Positions 15,801 through 30,800 of a stretch of DNA of 64,000 nt are shown in pieces. Numbering within the stretch: the first letter of the stretch is position 1; each line of letters opens with the position of its first letter. Location of the stretch: NCBI GenBank assembly GCA_021292105.1, contig CM037868.1, positions 33,181,523 through 33,245,522 on the forward strand, read 5' to 3'. The notes under the pieces are model-generated. The model saw only the letters and a list, made by a program, of their open reading frames with translations. It had not been told where the DNA came from and did not search any database. The position numbers and the translations under genes are program-made. Source of the DNA: Anadara kagoshimensis. Taxonomy: Eukaryota; Mollusca; Bivalvia; Arcoida; Arcidae.

Positions 15801-18800
15801 AAATACACGGCCACCACAAACACAGCAATGGCAGTCAGCTCCAGCAACAAATCAGTGGGGAACCCCTCCTAATACACAACCTTGGCCTGATTCTCAAAAC
15901 CAATTTGGACAAAATCAGCCTCCTCCCCAAGGCAATATGATTTATAATCCCCAAACAGCAACAGCTCGCACTATACAACCGTGGGACTCGGGGCAAAATT
16001 ATAACCCTCCAACCACAGTTAGACCTTGGCGATCTACACCGAGACCTTGGCAATCACAACCACCAAACCCTCGAGGCTCACGTCAGTCCTCCAATGTTAA
16101 TTCTTTTATGAGAAATCAAGGACAGTCAAGTTGGGTGGAAATTAAACCCAATCAGAGACAAAAAACGCAAAGTTGGAACGAAGGGCCTGCAAACGGACCT
16201 TTTTCCAATGGCGGAGGAGGTAACAACTTTGTTGAACATCAGTGTTATATGTTTTTTCTTTATTTCGCTGAGATATTTCGTAAAACTTATCTCTCTGATA
16301 CTTAATTACTAATTGCCACGTTTTTATAATACTTGTGATGTTAAGCACATTTAACTCAATAGCTACTTTGTCTTACGCAGATGCTTTTGTTGAGCTTTTT
16401 AATAGTAAAATTTAAATACACATTTAAGAAATAACATTCTATTTGAATGTATTCATTCTGTATTATGAATGAATACACTTAAATAGAATGTTATTTCTTA
16501 TATTTACAATCATAAAAAATATTGATAGCATGTCCGAAATATAAAATTATCGCTACAATAATTTATTTCATTCAAGATTCCGACAAACATACGGGAACAG
16601 CCTTGCTCCAAATAAGGAAAGTTACGTCGGGGGTGGACTTGGATGCTGACCAATAAAAAAATGCATGACCTAATAGATGTCATTCTGTGACGTAATCGAA
16701 TAGTTAAACGTTACGTAATCAGAGATCATGACCCCACACTGTAATCAAGAGCAATTGAATGCCAGTAAAAACAAATAGGTTCATCTAAAGAAGGTCAATT
16801 CTAATTGAAAATTTAACAAAATGAAAGTGATCCACATCCAACATGGAATATCATACGTTGCTTATCTGTCTCCATGTGTAAAGTAAGTTTGTGCCACTGA
16901 CGATTACTTATTCTCTTGGAAAGTAATTTTAAGCAATCGGAGATACGATTAGACTATTTGTCATTTATATCCGACTGCCATAAACTTATTTTAACAGTGC
17001 ACTACTACCATGTGTTCCGTTTTGCAAGTATTTTGTTGACACCAAGTATCTGAGCTAGTGAATTTCCAGAGGGGTTGAAAAAACTAAGTCATAACGATAG
17101 TTGGCTAATATGTTACAATGGGAAGGATTTCTTCAGTATATTTCAACAGTGATAGATTCAAAACGCTATGTCTATTTAAATTGCTTGTCAGATAAAATAT
17201 TTAAGCTTATAACATTATATAATCCTGAAATTAATGCATGTTGGATCAAACAAGGTCAAAAGTACATATATTTGCTCGTTTGTGCAAGATCTGGCATATG
17301 TTATCCGTATCGTTAAAGCAAATACGCATCTTCGCAATATATGTATATATATATATTTATCAGATACAGATGCATTATGGGTTGGCTGTGTCTATATATA
17401 TATAGAAATGTGATCTTGAGTGTTGTCGTTTATGATTTTTATGTTTTATGTGAACAAATTTAACATCATACACTGTACTTCTCATCTGATAAGTTTATTT
17501 ATTTTTTAATTTATTTCTGTGAGATTTAAACATACATTTTTGTATACAAACAGTATCTAAGATTTCAACCACTTTTAGTCACTTATAATATCTGCTATAT
17601 TTGAATTTCATTACTAAGTTGTGTTACGAATCATATAAAAACAATTTATTAATTTTTCTGTAATAAACATGTAATGTTCTTGCAAAGTCGTGGCAATGAT
17701 TAGCGTGATGCATGTGTGACGTATCCAACTTTTACGTCACAACGCTTTTGCTTATTAAGCAAAACTAGATTAAGGCTATTCGCCTGCAATGAATATATAG
17801 AAAATTAACTGGTATAGGTATGTCCTTACAGAAGGCGTGTTTTATCTGTATTGTTGATATTGGTGTTATTTACCTATCTCATTATCTTGATCGCAAGCAT
17901 ATAGGCGTTGTATAATTTTAATGTCAAGCATGATTTAGCAAATGCCTTTTGTTACATCGTCTTTTATTAATTCTATCTTTATTGCTTTTAACTCTACGGA
18001 TTTTAATTTTTATACAAACATAGATATTTCAAGTTGCATTAATCACATTGCAATAATTTTTAGTCTTTCTATGACTATTTTTATAATTGTTTCACTGTTT
18101 AATCGTTTCATGTTTGTTTACAAGGTGCAACAACCAACACTTTCCAGCAGTTTAATCGAAAACAGCAAAATGTTCTGGATACTTCGAGACCAGGTTCCTT
18201 CATGGATCCATCAAACAAAGGCGCGTTTGGAAATGCACCAACACAACAGTCACTCCCAAAAACAACCCAGTCCCCTCCCACGGCGCCATGGAATAGTCCT
18301 GTAACACAAGCGCCTCCCCCACCTCAGTGGTCTGTACCAGGATCACAAAATGCACCAATGCCAACTGCTGGTCAACAGACTAATCCGACAGAGCCATGGG
18401 CACCAACCAATAATCAACAACCTCAGTCATGGACAAGTGCTCCACAATTCGCTGCTCAACCAACAACACAACCTCCACCTGTTACAAGTATGTCACTTTA
18501 TTAGAAATTCTATATAGATATTATCACAATCTTAACTTGTGATTCTTTTTCTCATACTGAACTATATATAAAAATTCTTTGTTTGACAAGCTTTATTCGC
18601 TTTGAATATGAACCAAACACAGGGGTACTAATCCATGTCAGAATTACATTCCAGAACCGAAGTAAAAACTTTGGAAACGACAAGTTTTGTTATACACGTG
18701 AACATCTATCAGGGAAGTGAAGCCGGGTTCTCCGGAAGGATAAGCACATTCTTTTAAGCTAGCTACACCCGCCACGTGTGTTATCAAAATTGTGTATAAG

Positions 18801-21800
18801 GAACACAGAACTATGGACGTAAAATATATCCAGGGCAATCCTGGACACAGAGACATCAAACTTATAAAAAATACTGTGATGACGGCCATAAAACTTTTAC
18901 AGGGCCTTGATAATTTCTACGGAATTTAATTTGTATCTTCTTAATTTCTTATCTAAGGATACAGTTTTTATATAAACTAATCTTTTGTTTTTAAGAATGT
19001 AGACATTTTAAAGGAAGATTTTCTTTTTCCAATATTTGATATAACCAGTTATTCTAAAGCAAAACATTAACAAAATAAAACTGAATATACAAATAATAAA
19101 ATACGCAATGAAAATTTAATTAGATTAAAATATGATGACATATTTCCTAGATTTTACATAGTGTTGTCAGATACACATTGTTCATGAGAATTGTCTGCTT
19201 TTTGAATTCAAAATTCTTTAAAAATTAAGATGCTTAATGGGTTAAGTGAGTTTTGTAAAATAACACGTGTCCTCCTATTTCTCATTTTAACGTTTAAAAA
19301 TAGTTTGATTAACACATCTTTGGTCTGAGCACTACTGGTGAGGAAATTAATCTAGAAACGGATGTCTAGTGCTGCAAAAATGAAACAGGTGTAGTAATTA
19401 CATATTATACCAGTTTTAATTTTACAGCACCAGACGGCCGTTTCGGAATACAATTCCTCATCAGTAGTGCTTGGACCAAAATTAAGGTGTTGAAAAGCTA
19501 CCCAAAGGACCAAAATATATTTTACCAAATTAAGCTAAGGAAATACTTTGCATGAGGGAGTATACCTTAGTTTTTGAGAAATTTCAAATTTTAACTTGCA
19601 GGAAATTTAGACAATTATAGTATATTTTTGACAATAATACGAAATTATTGCCTACTGAATTTTTGATATCCTCGGGGCACCAGCCACCACCAAAGATATC
19701 GGCTCAGGGGTTTAAATCACATAAATGAATGTAGGTTGTGTATATGCATATTTTTTGTTTTTATTTAGACTCCTGGACCGGTGGAAATAATCAGTTTGGT
19801 GGACAAGGAACGGCTTCTTTCTCTAATAACAATAACAACTTTGGAGCACCTACTACCCAAGCTTTCAATAACCAAAATTTCGGAGGACCAACAACAGCAC
19901 CATACTTTGCTCCACAGTCGAATAATGGTGGTGCAGCCTTTGGAGCTGGTGGTGCCGGTGCATCAGGAGGTGGGGCTGCTGCAGCAAGTGCTTTCGGTGC
20001 TGCTGCTGGAATGATGAATCCATTTGCCGATCGTATAGTAACCGGACCTGGCATTCCACGTACGTATTATTTAAACAATTTTATATTTTTATTTTCATTC
20101 AATCAATACTGTTTTTTCAAACTTATTCTTGAAAATTGATAGAAACAAATTCAATATTCCCTTTCTTTTTTTTAAATTCTTAAAAATGACACGTCTAAAT
20201 CATTCTGATATGAGATTGGCTTGTGGGTAATCGTTTTTAATTCATTTGGAATTTTATGTTTGAAAATTGAATCACAAAGACGCGATAGCTTTCGATGAAA
20301 AATACCACTGTTCATTTTTTTAAAATTAATTAATCAGGATATCATCTTTAGGCATTATTTTTGCATGAAAACAATATAGGTGTAGGTTATAAATAGAGCG
20401 ATGGTTATATATAAAACAAAACAAATCAAACAATTAAAAAGACATGATATCAACTGATAGGCTCTCCTTAAGCATTCACTTTGTGATAATTGGCATTAAA
20501 CATGTTGTACTGTAAACGCATTTAATTTCGCGCGTATTTATTTTCGAGATATAGGAAATTTATACATGTCCGCGTAGTAAAATTTTCGCGATTTTTTAAA
20601 TATGCACTATAACACAATAAGCATACTTAAATTTTCGCTCCGTAGTAATTTTCGCTCAAAACGAAGGACCGCGAAATAAACGAAAATTAGTACATCGCGA
20701 AAATAAATACGTTTACAGTAACTTTGTATGAGTATTTGTCCAAGGAATATTTTCAAATTAAATCAATGGTATTCATCTGTTTTAATATATCGAACGTTTT
20801 TGATTTTAGCTGGATATATATTGCGTAAGACATCTTGAAATTAAATTGTGCTTATCGTAGTGTATAGGTCAACAGCATTAACCTGTCCGTTTGAACTTTC
20901 ATTAGGAATATTCATGTATTAGGAGGGTCCAACCAATAATGGGTAGCGTTAAGATCCAAGTTATATATACACAATGCACAGGTGTACTCTATGGGGTGAG
21001 TATGTCTCATGATATACACAAAATAAACACCTGTGCTCCGTATACATAGATATACTTGCTCCGTGATAAATATTTAAATGAAAGGTCAAGCGGACAGGTC
21101 AAGTTGTTTACCTATATATGTCTGCTTGTATGTGTTTATCTCATATATATACTACACCAATTTATTAATCATTCCATGTTAGTGTAATATACCATTTACT
21201 ATTTACTTTGACAACGTATAGAAAATGAAATTAATATATCTTGCTCAACAGTCAAACCTGCCTTAAAGGCCAACTATTTAAAACGGACCCTGTTTTTCAA
21301 AAGGCATTTAAATAAATCCCTTATGCATGTTATTTGAATCTTTATATAAAAGGGCATTTTAAAGAGGCACCTGCCCATGAATGCCAATTTTACAAATTTA
21401 CTTAAGTGTCTTTATACACAAGTTTGACTGTACTGTGTTTAATATAGTTGATTTATATACGATGTACTGACTAACTCTTTGTCCGTTAGTACTTATGGAA
21501 TGTACATACACATGCTAGTTCGTATATTCAGATATGTCTGTACTTATATATATATATATATGTATCTTATGCAGTAAAATCTCGATTCATCGCCTCCAGT
21601 CATATATGGGCAATTGAATGAATCTGGAGATAAATCTTGGAAAATATTGGGAAAATTCATACTCATACAGAAAAACAAAAATGAATAAGAATTTGGGATT
21701 TCAAGCCAAAACTAACGAGTATTACATACTATACCAATTTTAAATTTTTAATTTCTAAAACACAATTCAAGAGCAAAGTAAAAAAAACATTTGAAACTGG

Positions 21801-24800
21801 CGAATGACGTTAAAAATGTGAACTTCCACCAGGGAAGTGAGGTAGACTGCTCCTGGGTTGTAAGCACTTTTCTATTTAACTAGCTTCACCCGCCACGTGT
21901 GAAATTCTTTTTGTGGTAAGCGAGGTGACAAAGTTATAAGGGGGTATTATATCGAGTTTTTTACTGTATAAGTCATATTTATATATTTCACTTGACGTAA
22001 TGATTTTTCTTATATGTACATGTATTCCAAATTTATTTTTATAACAAATGCAACTGATTAACAATTATATTGTCGCTTCTTGCTTTTGTAGATGTATACC
22101 AAATTTATATTTATAACAAATTTATGCAACTGATTAACAATATTATGTCGCTTCTTGCTTTTGTAGATGGTGTATCTAATTTTATGCTTACTAATACCGT
22201 CGTAGATATGATTGTAGCAAGTATGTATATATTTAGCTGTTCCTCGTTATTTTATTCATTCTCTATCTTGGTAATGGGAACATCTGTAAGATGTTTTTTC
22301 GGCTATACAGCCTTTATCAAGAAACTAATAATTTAGAAATCTACTACATTGTTCCTTTAACTTGCACTACTAAATTAAAAAAAAATGTCGTACATTTCTA
22401 AATTTCTAAATTATAAGTGTCTTGATGTATGCTGTATAGCCGAAATATTGACAAAAAGAGCTGACTTTATATTGTCATTGTTAAATGGATTTTTCCCTCA
22501 GAGATACTATTAAAGAGTTAAATGTAATATAACTATATTTATGCCTCATCTTGCGTACTTTATCTAGTTAGTAACCTTCTTCCATTCATCATTTTTTAAT
22601 TTTAAGAAATAAGATGTGTTTAAATTAAAAAAAAAAATATTTGATTGAACAGAATCTCCGTCAAATTAATCATTAAACCAAATATATTACAATCTTCGTC
22701 TTGATTGGTGATGTACATCTGGTCACTATGGATTTGTCAAAACATTTTTAGTACATTTACTGTCGCACATTGCAAGCTGTGTTGCATTTGAGGCGGAAAA
22801 ATACAATGAAAGAAAAAAAATGAAAGTTATTTTCATCGTACCATGTTATTTCTTTTTCACTTAAGTTGAAAAGTTTTAATTTAATTTTGATCAAATTATC
22901 CGTATTCCTATTAGTGTTTTTTGGATGGGTTTTACCTTTTGTTGCTTTCACGCATGAAAACTGAATATTAAATTATTTACAACAATGTCTTTCTATTTAT
23001 TGTTCACTTGTATATATTTTTATTTTATTTCATCTTAAATTTTAGCAATTCAAGGAGACCATATATGTAAGTGCATTTTAAATGTAATATCTAAAGTAGC
23101 CACATTTTAACTGATATTTGTTTAATGTATATTTATCAACAAATTGTTATTTTTTGCAAATTATTACTAGGAAATTTTTTTGATTTTAATTTTGTTCCGT
23201 AATTTGTATTATAAAGTGCATTTCAAATGTAAATTTCGAAGTCACATTTTACCTGAATTTTATTTAATATATCTTTATCATCAAATTGTAATCTTTCGCA
23301 AATTAATATGTGCAAAATATTTTTATTCACTATTTGTACAAATCTTGCAATAATGAATTTGTGTACATGTCTGTTGAAAGAAACAACAGTTTAAATTATA
23401 TTTGTATTGCAAAGATTGACATACTTCAACCTATATAGTTCAAAATATGACGAGGCAAAATATCAAGTGAATTTTGAGGATGTAACCAAGATCATGAAAC
23501 AACCATGGAATAAAAACAGTATCAAACAAGATAAATATGTTGTAAAATTAAAATTGACAGATCGCCAGCCACGCCCTCAATGTTGCGACAAAGACCGTCA
23601 TCAAGCTGCCAAAGCAGCGTCACGGCAACTAAAGACGTACTATGTCAATTACGTCATTAAATGACACAATTCAGGCCAAGTTTTCATTCTTTTTGTGTGT
23701 AATACAAGCATGCCAGGCTTTTGTGTAAACATTATGGGCGTGGTGGGCGATCCGACACTGTTTACAAAATGCACGACTTAACGATGTTTGAAAAGATTTT
23801 TTTGCTAAATGTACCTTGAAACATGCATGATTCAATCCAATATCATTTTACTTTTATATAGCTGACATCATGGGAGGAGGACCAGGGTTAGCATGTAAGT
23901 AGATATGTCGATTTTTAATTTTTATTTTTTTTTTCAATTCAAAACGCTACAACTGAACGTGTTGTTACGTACATCTTCCCTGGTGGAGGTTTAGGTGTAT
24001 AATTTAATTTGCCAGTTGTAAATAATTTTATTATGCGTTTGATTAGAGTATATCTGATTAATTGAAATAAAACAATCGCATTTTGAAAACGATTATTGTA
24101 ATTTATTAACGTTTACATCAGCCGAAATCTGACGACGACAAAAATAAAAAAACGCATGTCAGAAAACCGAAAAAAACAATCAGTGAAAATTGTATTACTT
24201 CTTTTGGTAAAAAAAAAATTTGATCCCTCTTAATTTTCCATTTTTACGTCTTAAAAATATTTGGATTTTCACCATTCTAGTCCGAGCACTCTTTCCAATT
24301 TCTTTATTTGATTTAATCATTGAAGTGTTTAGAAATAGAGAACTCCATTGCCGTGCAAAGCAAACTGCAAAACGTGCGGCAACGGATATAACACTATATA
24401 CAGTTTAATGGTTATAATTATATTTCGCATTTGTTTAAAAAAATTATTTTGATTATTTTATCCTGTCCGTAATAAATCTAAAACACCATAATACACTACA
24501 TGTAATTCCAATCACTGGAACAGCCAATCATATAGATTTAAGATAAAAAGAGTAACGTCACTTTAGCCATGGGTATTACCGTCCTATAATTTTATTTGGT
24601 TTCAAAGCGAATTTATTGCAATCAAACATCATAAATGTAATTATCACTGACAGATCATGACGTATTTTTGTTTTCTCTTTGTAGCTCGTTTACCTCCAGA
24701 TATAAAATGTAAGTAGAAAAATAACACAGCATATGTCGATATAAATATGTTTTTGTCACTTCGAATGGGTTTTTCCAAATTTCTGGTCTGTTTAGCGTTT

Positions 24801-27800
24801 ATAAAGAAAATTTCTTCGGAATGTTTTGATTTTTTCAATTCAGCACAAATAAAAATTATACCTGTCTTACAAATTTAGTATTTGCTTCAGAAAAATTACG
24901 TAAATATTAGTTAAAACATTTTAAGTGGATTAATTTTACACGTTAGTCAAGCTTCGTTCATACATCTGAGGAGATAAGTTCTGTGTGACAGAAAAGGGAT
25001 TGACCTTTGACATGGTAACTGAAAAAAGGATTCTCTGAGATAACGTTCAATTTAAATCGGAAACGAACAACCTACCATTAACACGTAGTTTTATTAATTT
25101 CTTCTTAAAAAACTGTTTACTTTACCGATGTTTAACATGTTCTTAAATTTGTATCTTCTTTGTTTTAGTACAAGCAGCCAAAATGAGTTTAGGTAAGAAT
25201 TATTTTAAATCTCAAGAAAGGAATCACAGTCATATGAACAACATGACGTCATAAGCAGACAGCTATACGTCATGATGACGTATGGTCTGTGAAATTCTCA
25301 GCTTGTTCAGGTTGTGGTGTGAAAAGGTCTGTAGGTGAGGTATAGAGTGTGTCAGAAATACTTAATGCTTTTTATGTATGTTAAATAACTATTCATATTT
25401 TTCTACGTTACTGTTTGTTCCCTATAATATCAATTTACACAATTGTATTTTTCTTTACGTTTTACAGTTTTTAAAAATTGGCTAAACTTATGAACAATTC
25501 ATTAACGTTTATCAACAATCATCAATAATGTTTACTTTAACATTAGCAACAACTTTTAACGTCAAATTACTTTACGATATATGTATGAGATTATTTGAAA
25601 ACAAATATTCAATTAATTGATGTCCATTTTAAACACAAACTACCGTAAAAAAGTAACAAATAACGAGTAAGTATTCGAAGATTTTTAGACCTCTTTTTCC
25701 AACGGATTTTATTTGGAAAACCGATAATGATCGACTACATGCCAATACAGTACTTTAAAATGTTTCTGTTGAATGGAGTTTATTTATATACATGTAGTTA
25801 AGTCTTTATTGGTACAATGACAATTATAAAGGCTTTGATTAATTTTATTTACCTTATTTTCATTCCAGCTGGCCAATCGGGTGACACAATAGGTAAGTTT
25901 TATTTTTCTTCAAACTTTTCTCAAAAATGTAAAATGAATAAATTTTATAATGTTTCCGGAGCACATGGCCTCACTTCTTAATGTTTTAATACACCAAATA
26001 AACACCTTATTTTCAATTTTTTTAATATTTTATCTTCCTACTCCGGCAAATTCATTTCTAACATTTCTCTCTTTTTATTGCTATGCCTGGCGTTTCTATA
26101 AGATAAAAAGATAATGAAATAAACTTCAAATTTTATTCATTATCAATTCAGTTATCTGATTTCTTCTTTTTGGATATATTACAACTAATGTCTCGTTTTA
26201 AATTTTAAAATTGAAATTGGAAAATCTTTGATTAATAAAGGTGTTATTATGTGAAAATAATTAACATTGAAATTATAACAGCAATTTAATCAAATACTTT
26301 CAAATTAATTATAATTAACAAGCAGAAATGTTAAATTAATAATATCTCTCTTTTTTTAGCCGATGTTCTAGGTGCAGAAATGAGACGAAGACGTAAGTAA
26401 AATTCTATTGAAAGGCTGTCAATATAACAGTATCAATTTATCATTTGCGTCTATTTATACAGTCAAAACTGTCTTAAAGGCACCTCTATATAAGGGCAAC
26501 CTGCTGATAAAGGCCAGTAGAATTGTATCGCAATTGTTCTTTCTCGTTTTATTTGAACCTGTATATAAAGACCATCTGCCATAGATGCCACTTTTACTGG
26601 TTCCCTTTGATGGCCTTTAAAGACAGGTGTCACTGTAGATCCTATGATAGCACTGTGACCATATTACTAGACAAAGCATTCAATACTCGTCCAAAAGCCC
26701 GAGTTTTATAATCAGTGGTAAAAAAATGTGCCTTTAATTTTTACATTAGTTTGCAAATGATAGAAGTTTTGTTCTTAAAGGTAAAGGACTAGTCTTTTAA
26801 AATTAAACTACAAATATTAAGCAATACAGTCAAATCTGTCTATAAAAACCACCCAAGGGAACCTGTTAAAGTGAACTTTATAGGCAAGTGGTCGTTATAT
26901 ACAGGTTCAAATATTATCAATAAATAACAATTAGGATAAAATTCTACTGGCCTTTATAAGCAGGTGGTCTAAAAATAGAGGTGGCCTTTAAGGCAGGTTA
27001 GACTGTATTTATATCAGTTTGGCGGTAAAGAAAACCTTTTTAGCTAGTAATTGTTTTTAACACGCACAATGAAGAATGCATAAATTAGTTCTTCTAAGTC
27101 AATTATGCAAACCACTCTACAAGTTTTCAGTTTCATTGTTCATTTGATTTAATAACCATTTCATGTTTACACTATTTTGCATTTCATAGAGATTTTAATA
27201 TTGATATGACGGTCTACAAAACATCTATGTAGTTGTTTTACACGAAAAGATTTTGATTGTTTTATACATTTTATTGGTTTCTTCCATTTCAAATAAATAT
27301 TTTCGCTCTACAGATGTTCAATGATCAGCCATATGGATAGTTATATTAAGTTCATCATGTTATTATAACAAATTCATCCGTAATGTGTATGTTAATATTT
27401 TAAGACATTCTTAACGTTGTTATTTTTCTTTTTAAACAGGGCGAATGGGTTTGATAGGAAATGGTATGAGTAAGTATTAGATTTTTACAATGTATCCACA
27501 GACATTTATAAACCAATTTTTACATTACATTATATATTTGAAGTCATATGATTCTCTTATTTCAACATTTCCACAATTTCGGTTCAAGCGCTATTTATCC
27601 AGAATTTTACTCCGGAAAAGCCGTTTAGTGCTTAAAATTAAAACGAGTTAAGGAAACTGCTATACTTTTATGCTTAAGCTGAGTTTAATACACTAAAATA
27701 TTGCGTCTACGCCATTTTTTTGTACTGTCAAATTTCGATGTATAATTCTTATCTAATAAATCCATGCAACCGTATAAAAATCTCTGAGTAATGATCTTAC

Positions 27801-30800
27801 GACATGGTGTTATATGACGTGGCAAAGACATTTGGCCGTATGCAACACAGTTTTGTTGTATTTGCCAAAGTTTGAAGTCAAGCAGAATTTAAATATTCTT
27901 CATAATGTTTTTATTTATATACATGTATCTTTACATAAGGTAAATACTTATTCGTCGAAGAATCTCATGCGAAAAATGTTTTGGTTCCATAATTTTTTCC
28001 AACACTACTGATAGGGAGTTGTATTCCGAAACGGTCGTCTTGTGCTGTAAAATTAAAACTGATATAATATGTAATAATGCAGTTGGCATACCAAAATATT
28101 TAATTCAAATTATCATTGGCAATTGTATTTAATTTGATAAGTACAAATGTATATATTTTTATGAATTATAAAAAGTATTTTATAACTTTTTATTCTTATT
28201 CGTAGTGGGAGCAGCTGGTAAGTTTATATAAAAGCTTCGTTAAAACTGCAGGTGCAATGTATAGTTGCAAGTGGTCATTGTGGTCATGGTTCGATATAAC
28301 ACATTTCAGAAGTAATCAATGTCTGCCCGTGGTATATTATACATTATACAATTACTTACGAGGTCAAAATGGTGAAAGGAGAACCCGAGAATGAGTCCTG
28401 ACTTCGGTGATTTGAGCCGGCCTCAGTCGGGGGTTAACCACCGAAAAGGTCAAGTCGAGGGAACTCATTTCACCATATTGACCTCATACATAGTAAATAA
28501 TTGTTTTTATTATACCGAAACCTTTTGAAATTATTCGCTAGATATGGAAGCAAAACGTGTCTGCTCTATTGCGCTTTTTATTAGCACATCTCCTCAGAGA
28601 AAATCAGCCGTTTTGTGTCAACAGAAAATCAACAAATGGCCTTCATCATGGACAGTATGACGTAATATCTATAGTTCGTTTCAATATTTAATTGTAACTA
28701 AACTCTGTATCGAAATTTAAAAGCTATTGCGAGTCAATAATTAATGTTGACCTGGTCAATAGTTAACGAAGCTGAGAATTTTTTTTACTTTTAGGTCAGT
28801 AGTCGAAAAAGGTCATTACAAAAGATCCAATCAAAATTCCAAAATCTCATTACTGGTATAATAATTTGGAATAATACAGGGGTCGGATATCACATGTGGA
28901 AGAATAAATCATGATGTGGCAAAGCAACCGAGTGACATATTTTCCACATGTGAAAGACGGTCCTTGTATTTTTGACTATATACCACGGGTAGATGTGAAT
29001 TATTTATATTCTAATATGACTGAAATCAAATGCATTCAAATAAACACTACAAACTCTAACCTCAGAAGCAGAGTTTTACTATTTATTTTTCTTGTCAATT
29101 TGGCCGTTCAGATTACCGCCATTTAGATTATTGATTTTATGAACAAAATTTGCTTCACAATCACGTAATTTTTAATCGACGTCACAGTTAATTTTAAAAT
29201 GAATGTATTTTCTTAAAACGTTCAAGAGAGCATATGATGTTGCCACAAAAAAGCATTTTAAGTAAACACGTACGATTGACTTTATAAGTTCTATATCTTT
29301 GCATTTCTGTTCTCTTTTGATTATTCATTTGAAACTATTGGGATCATCGCCCGGTAAACGAAAATGAAAAGATACCTTATTTAATCTGAAGCATGAACAG
29401 GAAACTCAATACACGACGTAAAATGTCACAGAAAAGCTACATCACTGCTAAAGCATGCATGTCTCGGAAACTTATTTGCTATCACAAGAAGTCGGGAAAA
29501 AATTTAATACTGTGAAATCATTTATTTTCGAGATTTTTCAATATTTTTTTCAATTTTCAATATTTTTCAAAATTTTTCAATTTTTCAATTTTTTTTTTTT
29601 TGGACAATATGACCCATGAATTTATATGTCAGCATAAATGTAATTTAAAACGAAAACACACAACCACAAATTTACCATCTCATTCGTTTGCCTCCAATGA
29701 GTTCCGATAGGAGAAAATAAATGAATGGGAAAAGGACTTATGTTTTAACCTTCCAGGCTGTCTATTTAAAATATTGTTCTTTCTTTTTGTCTTGTTCATT
29801 ACAGTGGTTATATTCCGGTATAATACACAATTTATTGCCTTTTTGAGTGAGATTTGAACATTTGTTTATCCTTAACAAGACAACTTTTCGGGCTAGGTTT
29901 TTCTTAGAGCTTCGAAAATTCAATAACACAAAAATAAATTATTTCACAGTATTTGGGATACTTACTTGTGTTAATGTTAATTGTGAGGGTGTACGAATTA
30001 AACTAGAGAATTATTGAAGGGTCAAAATCAAAAACTCAACCAATATTTGGACGATAATACTATAATTTATTGCGATAATACATATTAAAATAGAAGTCTT
30101 GTGCGTTTATATTAATCTTTCCGTTAGCAAAAAGTCACCGTAGAAAAATCATATCGTAAAGCAGAAAATAGATTTTGATTGAAATAAATATACATGTCGT
30201 ATGTTAAGAAAACGGATTTGTGTAATTTCACAATTTGTCCACCTCTATTGGTGTGATTCCAGTTTATAACTTTTTTTTGGTACTTCAAAAATATAACAGA
30301 AACTACGAAAGTTAAAATATCATATTTTGTCAAAAGAACATTTTTTGCATATAGATGGTCATATATTAAATCTCTAGAGTGCGTACACCCTTAATTAAAT
30401 AAAAGACAGTATATCATTACTTAGATGGATCCAGATGTAATTAGACTAGTTAATGACTACTTTTTGTTTCATTTATTTTCTTTCCTTTAGAACAATTCCA
30501 GTAATTACTTATTTTCAGTATTGAGGTTTGTAGAGTTGTCTCGAATGTAATATATGGCAGTGATTGTTTGGTATAAATGTGGCATGATTTTTTAAAATCG
30601 CCATTGCTTTGAAATATTAAGCATGAATCAGCTTCATTTATTATTTTAATTGCACTTGATGCAATGCATATTTTCTTCCCTTCTAAGAAGCTTTTGATGC
30701 AGATTTTCTTAAAGTTCATATTTTTATATTTTTAAGAAGACAGTCATGCGACAGCAATATGAATTTTCGGTACGTTAACAGTGATGATGTATTGAACCAT

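Noticed and set aside
14895..16348. Minus-strand ORFs inside the large exon
   Set aside because: Shadows of a low-complexity coding exon with matching splice sites on the plus strand.
29805..29817. Candidate 13-bp micro-exon between 'acag' and 'gtataat'
   Set aside because: Length is not 3n, the phase does not match, and it lies within a TIR element.
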